NCBI RefSeq assembly: GCF_021155765.1
Contig: NC_060107.1
Span: 3,545,501 to 3,609,500, forward strand
Direction of reading: 5' to 3'
Length of the DNA: 64,000 nucleotides
DNA from: Diprion similis
Taxonomy: Eukaryota; Arthropoda; Insecta; Hymenoptera; Diprionidae
Shown here: positions 49,357 through 61,700 of the stretch, piece after piece
Layout: each line of letters starts with the position of its first letter
Numbering within the stretch: the stretch's first letter is position 1
The notes under the pieces: model-generated
Database searches by the model: none
Seen by the model: the letters and a program-made list of their open reading frames with translations, nothing else
Told to the model about the DNA's origin: nothing
Position numbers and translations under genes: made by a program

Positions 49357-52240
49357 TAGGTTGTTGTGTGGATTTTGGATTGGATTTTCCACTGTACATC
49401 GAATGACACTCCTCTGCCTTTTTTTCCCTCGAAAATTTTATGACTCGATGTATTCTATGATCGAATTATTGTAGATGACGACGCCCCCTCCTCCCCCCTC
49501 GCCACCACCACATTCAGCTACAGATCAACTTGATCATACCGATATTCTTCTTCTCTTTGATTATTATTATACAGCTGATGATAATCGCAGATGCTGTAAA
49601 GAAATTAGTCAATAAGCAAAGGATGTTGACTACTTCCTCGACGGAGCCAAAGTCTTGTTACGTATGTTAATTGTAGATATGCCGTATCTGTGAACGAAGT
49701 ACAAGGTAATTCTCGCGCGGAATTTTTATCACTGAAAATTTTCTTGCGATATTAAAACATAGCGGTTGGTGTTATTGCATAGATACGCTGTTGCGTGATT
49801 CTCTCGGTAAGTATATCGTAGTCATTGTTCTGAGATTTGTTCCGATAGTGAGAGAACACGTATGTCAGATACTTTGACGATGTCAAATTATAACGAAGGT
49901 TTGAAGTTTGGGGTAGCAAAATCCAGGGACCACTTTTCAAGTGGGAATAAATTTTTATTGGAATCAGATTTGCCAAATTTATATCGTCGATTTCGAGTTG
50001 ATGCGGATGAAAAGTGTAGAGTTGAAAAACCACGGTGTACCTACATTTTGGCTGGAAGTAATTGATCGTTTTAATTAAAACTCTCTTGTGTTACGTGAGC
50101 TAGCAGTTTCCTAGAAAAATAACTTATAGAAGAAACGCGGCTTAGTAAAGAGAAAGTTTCAATAATCTATTGCCTACTTGATAGCAATGTTTCAATAACA
50201 GTTACGTTACTTTATACTCACTACTTTTCACGGACAAGAAAAAGCCGAGATAATGCTGAGGGTGCAACAGTTTCATGATCCTGTGCTCTCTGCGTTTGTA
50301 GGTATGTATAGGTACGTCATACACGATATATGCATTATTGCGATGAAGGTGTTGACACGCTGTTCTTATGACATCAATAAAATGTCATCGTCCTACGACG
50401 CAATGTTTAGATTCGGGCATCGCGTCGATAACAACATATTTTTACTCTCATTTACCGCGTCGTGTTTGAATCAAACTACGTTAGTGTGTGTGTGTGTGTC
50501 GACATAGTTTCTGCATGCAGAACTACGTCCGAAGAGCGTCGCGACACTTTGCAGAAGGTGGTTTAAGGCCGTTCGAGATTGCCTTATTTCATCAAGTCAC
50601 GCGATCTGCTAGGCGATGATTTAGTTCGAGTATACATTTAACTACGATCATTTATTCGGTAGAACCGGCGTGTATCGTCGGAACGATTAGATACGCCCTC
50701 ACTTTTCAAGAACACTGTAATCGACTCTCGTTCCGAGTACGAATTAGGTCGAGTTCAAATATTATACAATTTGCTCAGCCCCGCTTTTATTACACCCTCG
50801 AAATCGTCAAGAAATCGTTAAATTCCGTACGGTAGAGGACTGATCGTTCAGGATTCCGCACCAAATATCGGATTAAGCAATGTGATGACGCTTGACGTTC
50901 TAATCGCACAAGTCAAGCGGGTTTGACGTCTCTTGCAGCTCGTGTTTATCTAATCAGACCTAGTGGACGAAGGAACTAAGTTTCACACCTGTGTGATAAT
51001 ACGTATAACGAATAAAAGTAACGTATCTGCGTTTATGAATGCCTAGCGGTATTTTAAATTGATACAGTTCATAATATAAAAGTATAAATAAAGTTCATTG
51101 AACTTTGTGTACCGATTTTCAACCAATTGTGTCGCGATTTTTAACTGTAATTCATAGTGTGGATATAAAGAAAATTAAGTTCTAATAACAAAATGGCGAA
51201 GCACTATTCAATTATGGAACAAAACGCGGACTGTACTGGAGAACATCTCTACTGTGTCCATCTGGATATAACGATTATTATAACGCCGAATGATTCATAT
51301 CGTGATATTATATGTCTCACCTATCTTCTTTGAGATGTTGTGAAAATTTTTACAACTGTAAGTAGTGTATTAAAATCCACCATGATTCGTTGTACATGTA
51401 AAGAAGTTCTCGACTATCTATCATGAATTTGAACAGCTGTGTTGATTAGATATTAAACACGACGCAAACGGTTTATAAGGTTAATTTTTTTACCGTCTTC
51501 GTGGGCCTGAAGTTTCCATTTCAAGGCTACCAGCTGGTACAGTATATTTGAATTTAAATTGATATTTGAGTAATTGAGGCCGAGTAATTTAGCGCAGTGT
51601 TATAAATGGTAATAATTATGGAGGAAAGTAAAGCAATATGAACAGAGACAGTTTCTCCCATATAAACAATTCTGCAGATGTGTTAAACTATCACTGGGTC
51701 GTCCGTTTTGCTCTAAAAACGAGTCACCCTATGTTGATCGAAATATACGTTATGGATTAATTATTATTCACATCGTTGACATGTGATTCGGAATTATGTC
51801 TTTTAGGTAATCTGATTCGTGCCAATTATTTTGAATGTAATTTGGGTGATTATAATGGTAATTAGGTTATAATAACGAATTTCCAATTATCAATTATCAC
51901 TGTATTTATAATACTATAACACGGATAGATTATAAAACAGAATAATATTGAAATTACGAATAATAACCGACATCAAAAGAATATCAACCAAAACGGATTG
52001 TTCCGCGATTAAATATTCGCATAATCTAGTCTAAACGATCAGCTGATCGTCGATTTCGGCGCCATATTGCTCGGCCTGCATACCTGAATAGAAGCGCATC
52101 TTAGATGGAGTACCTAAGTAGAAAAAGGTTTGCGTCTTGGCTAAGCGTCGGTAAATATCGGTATGGGAATCTGTACCAGTGCTGTGTTTCTGGTTACTTT
52201 TGATGAATAATTTTGAAGGATTCTATGGGCCCCCTGACGT

Positions 52241-52594
52241 ATGTTTCGCAAACCATTAACGCCCGGCAGGCAAGACTTATTGGACAGCATTTCTCAATAC
52301 GTATATGGGGTGAAAATTATTCAAAAAACAGACTATGAGGCGGGTACTGTCTGTAAAAAGATGCCGAGCCGGGCTTCTTCGATTATTTATAAGAAACCAG
52401 GCTCCCCGTATTGTATTGTCGAGTATCCAGGTTACATACTTGAAGTTTTCCGTGAAGCTTTTCACTCAACGCCAGCACATAGGCAATTTGAGCTACGTGA
52501 ATTTTGTATTACCAAGTATATTCGATTTCTTGAAGAAAGAGACACCCGCCAGTTGAAATTCGACTCTATAAATGGACAATTCCGCTCCGAATGA
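52241..52594 (+). CDS. Orphan ORF, 117 residues, unknown
   Basis: Intact ATG-to-stop frame in an otherwise closed region. The predicted product is about 117 residues, basic and mixed in composition (not low-complexity), with no signal peptide, membrane segment or motif I recognise. It has no splice-linked neighbours that I can defend. It could be a remnant of an old mobile element, an exon of an unrecognised gene or a chance ORF; chance is the most likely. Confidence 0.12.
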   Translation: MFRKPLTPGRQDLLDSISQYVYGVKIIQKTDYEAGTVCKKMPSRASSIIYKKPGSPYCIVEYPGYILEVFREAFHSTPAHRQFELREFCITKYIRFLEERDTRQLKFDSINGQFRSE

Positions 52595-55500
52595 AAAGAA
52601 AGATGAACTGATTGCCGGGGTAAAGTTTAGAGTAGATATAGCTACAAGGCTTAAGAGAACTTGACGTCTTTCGGGAGTTTCTTGTGTCAGTTTTTCGCCC
52701 TTTCATCCGTTTTTCCCTCGTCACTCCTTCGACATTCTTTTTCAACTTTACACCCCCTTTGCAGTAACTTGTATATACAATACATATATACATATTATAT
52801 ACACTAGTACATAGAAGTTAGGAGCCGATCCGAAGTGAGAAAATTTTCTTCTCTCAGGCATTTTTCAAGGCGTGTTGAGCAAAGGCGGTAGGTGAAATTG
52901 TGTGCATAACATCCACCCCCATCTTTGTATTCCATGTACATTGATTCACGCTTCCCTTATTTTTCACCCCTGCCTGCATGCGGTTTTAAACTTGTTTACG
53001 GTTTAAATGTTTCCTCGAGGTATTTCGCTCGTCGACTTTTACAGATCTCGCCTCGCCGCGGATCTCACGCGTTTCCTTTCAAAAACGTACTCACACATAG
53101 GTGTACATACGCGTATACGTATCTGTAATACATAGGTATGTGTATAACAGGGTGCGCTTTCATCCTGCACTCACCGTTCGCGAACGCAATCGCGGGGCTC
53201 TTCAGGGGTGAATATAAAACGCAGAAAAACATGAAACGAAAGTTCATTTCCGTTTTTTTCTCACATTTTTTCAATTCAGGGATTATTATTATTATTATTA
53301 ATGTTATTATTATCAAGTCAGTTCAAAGCCTTTACTTCAGGCTTTGTTGATCCTCGCACAGTATAAAGCTTCAAACTGATCCCTCGATTTCTTCAACCGA
53401 ATACATTATACGTACATGCCTATATAAGTGTATTTATGGATGTAGATAGAGTAAAAATTGATCGTGAAATAGAGAGAAAAATAAATAAATAAATAAATAG
53501 AATAGAAGTGACAACGCGAATAAAATAAATATGAAATAAAAAATGAAGATTTACGTCTTCTTTGATACTTGCCACTTCAGCAAGATGAGGGGAGACATCT
53601 CCCGTTTACTGCTGACGCACTCCATTTCCGTTGTTCTTCATCGATTTAAATCATACGCCTGAGAGGAATTGTTAATTGTCACTGATCGGCGAAAGCTGCA
53701 GGTGGATGATACTCGATATAAAATACATAGCTGCTGTTTAGGAACGAAACTTTTCCAGTTCATTTACCGAGCTTTTAACTTTTAACTTTTCTCTAAAATT
53801 ACGGTTTTACGTAGTACATATGTATATAGCTGAATCCAGTAACATGTAGATATATGTATATAATTTTAGCTCGACATTCTTCTCTTTCAAAACTTATTCT
53901 CCAATATATATATATATATTATTGAATAAAATTTAAGGGATAAAAATGTTCGAATTGCATCAAGGTTCTTCTTGGTGATCTTGAGCATCGACTTTATGAA
54001 TAAAAAGAAAAAATTCACTATCAAATATAGGGAAAATCAGAGATTTACCTATATATAGGTATATAAGTATACATATATGTACGTGTATATTACGGAGAAA
54101 GGTGAAGATCTTGTTTATCGATCGATTCTTACGCAACAGGCAGAAAACTTTGCTACTGAGTAATTTTCTCAGATCTTGTGTGTGTGTACATAGGGTGTAC
54201 ATTTGTATACCTATAATATGTATATGTGTAAGAAAATCATATAGTTTCTTCTCACACATGTACCTAATACCAGCTATGTAATCGAAGTTTCGAGTTAAGT
54301 TACAACAGATGCGATCTTCAGTTATACTCATCTAGGAACATTCTCTTTATGCTCCACTTTTTCGTTTTGCATACTCACATTTTTACTCAATTGTTGTTAA
54401 TCTTTGTATTTTTCTTCTCGCCACAAGGTATTAAAAACAACGCCACACCCTGTAGAAAACTGACAATTCCTGAAAAAAAAACCACCGTACTCGAGTGTCA
54501 GTGTGGAATTCTCGAATGAATTAGACATGATGCATCACGGTACGCGTGTTTCGTTTTTCCGGAACCTTGACAGAGAAATCATTCCGGACGCATGGATATG
54601 TAAGCTTTAGAAAGCCGCCGGAGGCATAACGCGTCTACTTGTACGTGTTTTCGTGTATATTCATCCCTTCCGCAACCCTTTTATGCAATATTTATGGACT
54701 CACGTATGTACGTACATACATGCAAGGCTAGGAGTACAGACATATTTAATGTTGGTATATACAGTGGTGTTACCGTCCGGAGTTTTCCAGGCTTTCGTGC
54801 TGAATAATATTAAACATGTAATTTTGCGTATATATATATACCACCCAAACTCAACCCGCGGCACTCGACTCGAGCATTTTTTTCCCGAATCCGTAATCGG
54901 ATTCAAGAATTTTCTTTCCCTCTCAAAGGCGATAATTGACGGTAATCGTTGCTCAGATTGATATAAGACCATTCTTGCCATCGTTTATTTTCACGTGCAA
55001 GAACTCCCGACGGTCAGCGAGCGCTTGAAACGATTTTACTGCCGAAATTAAATCCGAGGCGGAGAAAACGGCGGCCATATTGGCTCACCAATTACCGAGC
55101 ATTCGCGCTGAAAAAGCGAAGTAAACTTTAGGCGGGTCATTCCGTATCGACAGATTCTCCGAAGCGGATATATCGGAAAATTTCTACAAAATTGTGGGGT
55201 GGAGAAACTCAGTTTTCACTGTCAACGTCAGGCAGGAGCTGCAATCTCAAGAACCTTTCAATATCGTGGAAAGCTTTTCTGCACATATATATATATATAT
55301 TTAACATGGCAATTAGCGTGGCAAATGTTCGTGCACATTCGAGACATTGATCGAACAGAGCGAAAATTCTTTTTCTCCGCTGATTTCCGTACGTCATTTA
55401 CGCTTTTGACTCTAGCTGCAGCATTATACCTGAAACGAGTGAAACAATTATTCTTTTACATGAACGGGCTTCCTGATTCTATAAACTCGTCAAGCTCAGC

Positions 55501-55736
55501 GGCCCGAAAGCGGTTCAAAATTACCGAGAAAAGCAGAGGGAGGAGGATCACTTTGATATAATACCGAACTGCATGATAATTTGCGATAAACATTAATTTC
55601 CGGAGTTGCGGCCCAGTGAGCTTCTGAGCAACATAAGACAATCAATTTTGCCCCTCCTATCTTCGCGAAACTATTATTGATCTGAAACACTGCAAGCATC
55701 GTCGAAATATGGAGCCAGAAAATCCGTATAAGAAAA

Positions 55737-55757
55737 GGGGGGGGGGGGGGGGGGGGG
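55737..55757. repeat. G21 homopolymer tract
   Basis: Twenty-one consecutive G, the same length as the tract at 32466-32486. Confidence 0.8.
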
Positions 55758-57053
55758 CTGAAAATGGGCAAAAACGAGTCTCCGGGAAACAATCGGAAAA
55801 ATGAAACGACGAGCTAAAGGCCTTGTTGTTTCTGTATCCTTTATTTTCGGCTCTGACGGTGAATGTACATTATGCTTGTCAAAAACTGACTCTGATTCAT
55901 TTTTCTCGACGTTTTTCGTACAGCGTGATTAACGACATTCCCTTTGAATTTTCGAAACAATCGCGTCGTCCGTCGTTTCGTTTTATACTCTGCGAATACG
56001 CACAACTTACACGTCGTCACATCCACTTTATTGCGAACACATTAGACCAACGGGAAGTGTCCATCGCCAGCTGTGCAAACACAGAAAGGATAATGCGCAC
56101 GTGTGTTGTTAAAATTTTACGAATTGAAATGCCAATTCATTTTTTCTCGTCTTTATGTATAATTTTATAAATTCTGTTTCATGTATAACAAACCATCAAC
56201 ACAACTCTTTACATTACAATTCATTATATTCATTTTTTTTTTTGCAAATTTGGTGAGATGTTCCAAACTAGGATATTAGAAAAATTTATCAACAAGAGTT
56301 CACCAAAAAGTTATTAAAAAATTCTTCAGATCTAAAATTATATCGGTACAAAATTGACAAATATGTGTACGAAGAATATATAAAAACCGAGAAATAATTG
56401 TTCTCAAATCAGACATCGAATGACTGTTTAATGGAATTTCGATGAAAGTATTTTTCACGTATCTACAATATAGTCGTAAACTGGGATTGCAAATTATAAC
56501 AGCGTTTGAAGGCGTCAAATGTATGCCAAATGCGTAAAATACATAGCTCAGATTAACGGAAATAAAATATGTATATAATCACATTTTACCTACGTACAAA
56601 GAATCTTTTCCGGTCGTTTGATTGGTGGAAATTGTAGACTTATATATATACGTACATCGCGTTATACCTTGAGGCCGTAAATATGAAAGGTTCGGAACGA
56701 ATGTATGTATATATGTATGTATGTACAACATAGGTACTTACATACTTAGCTACATAGCCATCCACCGCGTTGTTGAGGGTTTGAAAAATACGATCGTTCC
56801 ATCGCTCTTCCGGGTGAAAAGCGAAAAATCACTTCAACTACGTACAACGGATAAAATACATCACACCTATGTAGAAACCGGTGATTTATTGCCGCTTATC
56901 ACCTTCCAACGGCGTTTGTTTTAAAAATTTCTTCACCTCTATCCCACGTGTCGTCGTAATTGTTTAATCGCCATTTCCGTGCATGAAGCAAGGTGAAAGT
57001 TTTTGGTACCCTCAATTTTGATAATTAATTCTTTTTTATTTCCGTTCTTTCAG

Positions 57054-57116
57054 AATCAAATGCCGACATCTCCATGTATGACATAACTTCGAACCGGACG
57101 TCTGGAACTCTATTAG
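57054..57116 (+). other. Possible 5' UTR exon of the GT92 gene
   Basis: A 63-nt segment bounded by TTCTTTCAG and a good donor TTAG|GTGAGC. Joined to the acceptor at 58741 it does not keep the downstream frame open, so it would be noncoding. It contains a short upstream ORF (ATG at 57060 with TAA 24 nt later). Support comes only from splice-site strength and position. Confidence 0.3.
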
Positions 57117-58162
57117 GTGAGCCAATTTCTCAATCAATAATTTGTCGTTTACCTATGATAATCCAATTATTCGGAGACGGTAAAAGCTCACACCTTTGGT
57201 AATCGTTTGATTTATATAATCGAAGCTGAAGAATATAGATATATATATATATAAAATTTCGATACATTGAACGGATTTGAAGTTATACTACACCTAGGCC
57301 GTTATCTAATCGGACATTAATTTGGTTCTCAGCTTCTAGCTACAAAAAGTGTTAAGAAAACTGGTATTAGTTATTTGCACAATTGGTGTGTTGTAGAGTG
57401 TCAGCTGAATTCACGAGCCATCCAGCCTGTAACAGTTATTCGAATACCTCTATAATTCGTGTTCAATGTTACGGAAACTCCGAAGGGTGATTTTTACTTA
57501 TACTTTACGACGACGTGGCGACTTCAATTCGACGAACATATTATCGCCCGATATTACATACTCAATTGAGAACATCTGTATACAGATTACCGCCTATTTC
57601 CGGAGTCTTAAATAAAATATCGTTCTATTAAAATCCAGCCTGCGTGCAGCGAGCACGGTTATTTATTAACGAGCAGCGATCATTTGATTAGCCAGTGTCT
57701 TATTGTGCAATAATTAATGTGATTATTTACCGACAATCTGCACCACTTCCGGCAATGATTTTTCAATGCCGAATTTCGGAAATTCGGGTAAGTTAATAAT
57801 ATTCCAACTCGGTTTTTATTCGTATGTCAAGAATTAGAGATACTAATCAGATAAGAACATGTCGGGGCATAGGATTGTTTTTTTTTTTTTTTATTAATCA
57901 AACTGGTCATACATTTACTGTCTTTAGATACTGTAATGATTAGGTTAATATTTGGCCGAAGGAAATTTGTCGTAAAATAATAAAGTAAAACGATCACAAA
58001 GAATGTGATTGGTACTTGTGGACAATAAACAAATTTATCTCTCAAAGTCATCGATAATGTAATAACAATAATAACAATCTACTTTCACAACAGGTATAAC
58101 ACTTGTCGAATAACGGAAAAATGTTGTAACGTGTATCCATACATTGAAATGCATGTGTACAG

Positions 58163-58388
58163 TACGTAATGTCTATTAAGGGGTTCCTAGTGGCTTACTG
58201 TTTTTTTTTTTTTCACAATCAAAATTGAAACAAACTTTTTTTCCATATAAATTTTATGTGTCCGTGTTGTGACTTGCGTCTCTATAGTTCCTGGCATCTA
58301 AAAATTTATTTTAAAAGAGACTGGTTCCAATTTTAACTAAAAAAAAAAGACAGTGAGCCACTGGGAACCTATTAATGAACATTACGTA
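58163..58388. repeat. Foldback (hairpin) repeat FB3, MITE-like
   Basis: The arms at about 58163-58214 and 58339-58388 are imperfect reverse complements. TACGTAATGT lies at the tips, then TTCC-AGTGGCT-ACTG and a T/A homopolymer. The interior of about 125 nt is AT-rich and noncoding. It abuts the FB2 copy B directly. Confidence 0.65.
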
Positions 58389-58391
58389 AGT

Positions 58392-58602
58392 AGTGTAATG
58401 ATCATTAACGCCTTGGGCTTCCGACTAACTTGTTTTCGGTCGGAAACAAACTGCAAGTTCGATTCTATACAAATTATGTGACAATGCTTCGCAATCTCTT
58501 ACGTTGGCTGCATCGCCAGTCATTATTGTCATGTAATATGTATATATTTGGACATTGAACAAGTTAGCCGGAAAAGGAAGTCGTTAATGAACTTGACTGT
58601 AC
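58392..58602. repeat. Foldback repeat FB2, copy B (right arm decayed)
   Basis: Plus-strand sequence matches the minus strand of FB2 copy A (29709-29938) over the tip CATTAACGCCTT, then ACTTGTTTTCGG, CAAGTTCGATTCTATAC, ATTATGTGAC and GGCTGCATCGCCAGTCAT. The right arm retains only the outer part (AACAAGTTAGCCGGAAAAGG, GTTAATGAACTTGACTGTAC), so this copy is less palindromic. It lies about 150 bp upstream of the first GT92 coding exon. Confidence 0.65.
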
Positions 58603-58754
58603 ATGCGTTACACGCAGTTACATATACTACGTTCTAAACTACTTGTTACAGTCAGGATTTCATGGAAATGTGGAAATTGGCCACTCCGGGAATCACTTCT
58701 ATCCTTGCATTACCCTGTAACCGTTACCCTCTTGTCTTTCAGAGAGCCTTGGGC

Positions 58755-61700
58755 ATGGGGACCCGGCGGGGGGGTCCCGGGGGCGGCCGGAGCGCCGGAG
58801 TCCTGAAGGAGAGGGCGAACATGTCCTTCATGTTGGTGGTGATGTTCTTCGCGGTCTTTGGCCTGATCGTTCTAACCGAGATATTTCTCATCGACGACAG
58901 GCACGGCTCGAATGTCGGAGGCACGGGAGCACTTGGCGGTCATAGAAACGGTCACAGAAACGGTCACAGGCTGGTTGCCGCCCCGGACAGACCAGATTAC
59001 GAGGAGGTTGGGGTGAGTGTGATTAACGACATCAATCCCACCCTTCCTTACCAACAGGGTTAATTACTGTTACCGCTTAACGCCACAGGCACCTATGGCC
59101 CTGCCTTATACATGTATTTTTGCACTTTGTTCGTTTCTTTATTTCCTTTTCAATTTAAAAATCGCACGCAAAAGTGTACAGATCACTCAATTTAGGTAAA
59201 TAGCATATTGCAGGTTTTGTTTATTCGGATATTCTGTTCGATTGATTGAACCAAAATTTTTACCATAAAAACTTATGTATTTTATTTCGAATTATACGAA
59301 ATAAAAGAAGATACAAAATCAATATGGCCGCGGTGCCGATAATTTCTCTGCACTTGGGATTCAATTTTAGACGTATAATCGCTTTTATCGCTTGATAATT
59401 ATCGGGCAACGTTTCATGCTGAAGAAAATGACGGCAAGAATAGATGCATAATTGTGTTGACATCGATCGAAGTCTGTAGAATTGAGAATTTAGCTCGTGA
59501 AATTCACGTTCGTGAGCCTGCGTACAGCATGATATATCTCTTTCATATATTTTCAAGATAGATTGAAGTAGGCGTAAACTGCAATGCTGCAGTTACAAAT
59601 CGAGCGTCATTCAATAACGCTCGAGAAATTATCACTGCTGTGTATGAGAATTCTATTCCTAGGATGTCTAAAATAGTCGGACAAATTTCATGCCTTTTGT
59701 TCAGGATTTTGTCTTTAATTTCCCACGTGTCCAAGCTCCATCTTACACATACATAAGTATACCAGAGGTCTATAAATTTTTGAAACGAATCATTTTCCGC
59801 TTATTATCTCCCATAGCTCTTTTCCTTTTTTTCGCTTCTCTGTAAGTAGGTGTAGGTGGAGGGTAATGATAACAATTCCTCCTCGTTAGCAGTTTGCATG
59901 CTTGTATCTAGACAGCTGTATCGAACACCTTGATGTCACCGTGGTGTGAATATTATATGCACAATCATTATCGCGACACATATCTCGATATCTTGACTCA
60001 AATCCGACGAGCACAGTCTTGATCGATTCACTCTTTTCCAAACTCTTATATACAGTCTTTTACACAATCAATATACGATTAAACGCACTAATCGCAAGAG
60101 TCACTGTGAAAATTTTTCTGCAACTATTCAGCTGCTAATTCACTTTTTTTTTTAAATGACAGGCCGAAGATTACGCCGGAGTCAAGGGTGGCTTTGACGA
60201 CCACGTTGGCCTCCTTGTCAAAGATACTGTGGAGGGTGGAAAACCGGTTGCATCCCTCGCCGATCCTCGCGGATTACCCAGCCTTCCTACAAACGTGGAA
60301 TCCCGTCTGCCTCACCTCAATCAAAGCCTGAGACTAACCCACGCCGATTGGCTAAACGTAACAAACACCAGGTAAGCTCGCATCACGTTTGTGAAAAACG
60401 ATTTTATCGGTAAACAATTTACGCCAACAACTGCTGGAAAAAGGACGGGGATGTTGTCTGACTTGAGAGAAACGCTGATCAGATAATCTGAATCGGGGGT
60501 GCAAATCGTGTTTTCGTGTATTATTGATTGCCGTCCGATTTGTGAGATATACACTCGTCGTTCACTTGATTGACAGAGCGTAATTTGAACGATTTTACTC
60601 GCTTTAGAAACACCCGCATTTCGAGGGAAAATATTTATCTCCAATTGGAATATATGTATGTACCATAATCAAACTTTCCGTCGCCGAGTGATTTATTATC
60701 TTTACAAATGATCGATTGTGTTGTGAAAATTTCACTTAGTTGGTTATCGATTTTATATCCTGGTCATAAGTTTTCCCAAGCACTGAATAATCAACGTACC
60801 TATTTACAATAATTGAATCTCTGAGCTGAAACGATTAGAAGAAAATACAAATTCAATTTAATTATGATTTCTTGTAGTCTGACGTAATTTTTACCTTGAT
60901 CAAGATAAATCGCACGAAATTTATCTGATAATAATCTGGTAATAAGTGAGTGACATTTCTAATTCTTGATGGTGTAAAATTAACAGATGACAACTGAAAT
61001 CCAGATCGGACATGAGAACCTGAGTTATTGGAATTTGTCACGGACTCTTTTATTCGATTATTATTAACTGCTCGCATGTTCAATTTTTTTTTAACGCAGT
61101 AAAACTCCACATTAATAGAATTTGTTCGAGAGAAATAATTGTTCGACTTCGACAAGACGAATAACGTTTCACGGTAATCTATGGTATTTTAATACCCTCT
61201 TACAGGGTCTCCGGAAGCCGGAGACTTTATCTCACGAACATACTTGATGTTGGTTGCGCATGTGGACGACGATTGTACAATACGATAACAATTCATAAAT
61301 AGCGCATTGCACATCAGACTCAGAATCGGAATCAAATGATAATAACAATCGACACAACAATCCGATGATAATACATGAAACTGCTTATTGGCTGATAGCA
61401 TGAGGTCTACTCTTCGCGGCTGCAGTACTCGAATAGTGTACTAAACATATGTTAGTATTATATATACATACGTATAATACAGGTACAATTCTTCAGTATT
61501 TACCTGTTTTGCAAGTATAGTTGGGTATAATTGATTGCTTATTAATTGAGTAAGGTGAAGCGATTACAATCCCGAATCGTGATACTAGGTACATCAGAAC
61601 GACGTTTTTTCTTATTGACGATAACGAAAAGCCTGCAAAATACTGTAAGAATCGATCTTACAAAATTATACACTTCAGCTATCGTAGATTTTGTGAAGCA

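Larger units (their letters stand above)
47277..57053. other. Gene-poor region between SLC26 gene B and the GT92 gene
   Basis: About 9.8 kb. After the SLC26 3' UTR I see no gene I can support. Long frames at 55199-55561 and 55823-56170 have no motifs. The only GC-rich patch is 48.8-49.4 kb (listed separately). Microsatellites of TA, TG, AAAT and TATG type are scattered through 50.4-56.8 kb. Distal 5' UTR exons of the GT92 gene may lie here. Confidence 0.45.

Noticed and set aside
49093-49392. Cys/His-containing minus frame resembling a zinc finger
   Set aside because: Spacing of Cys and His does not fit a finger class, and it includes an Arg run from a GAC repeat on the plus strand.
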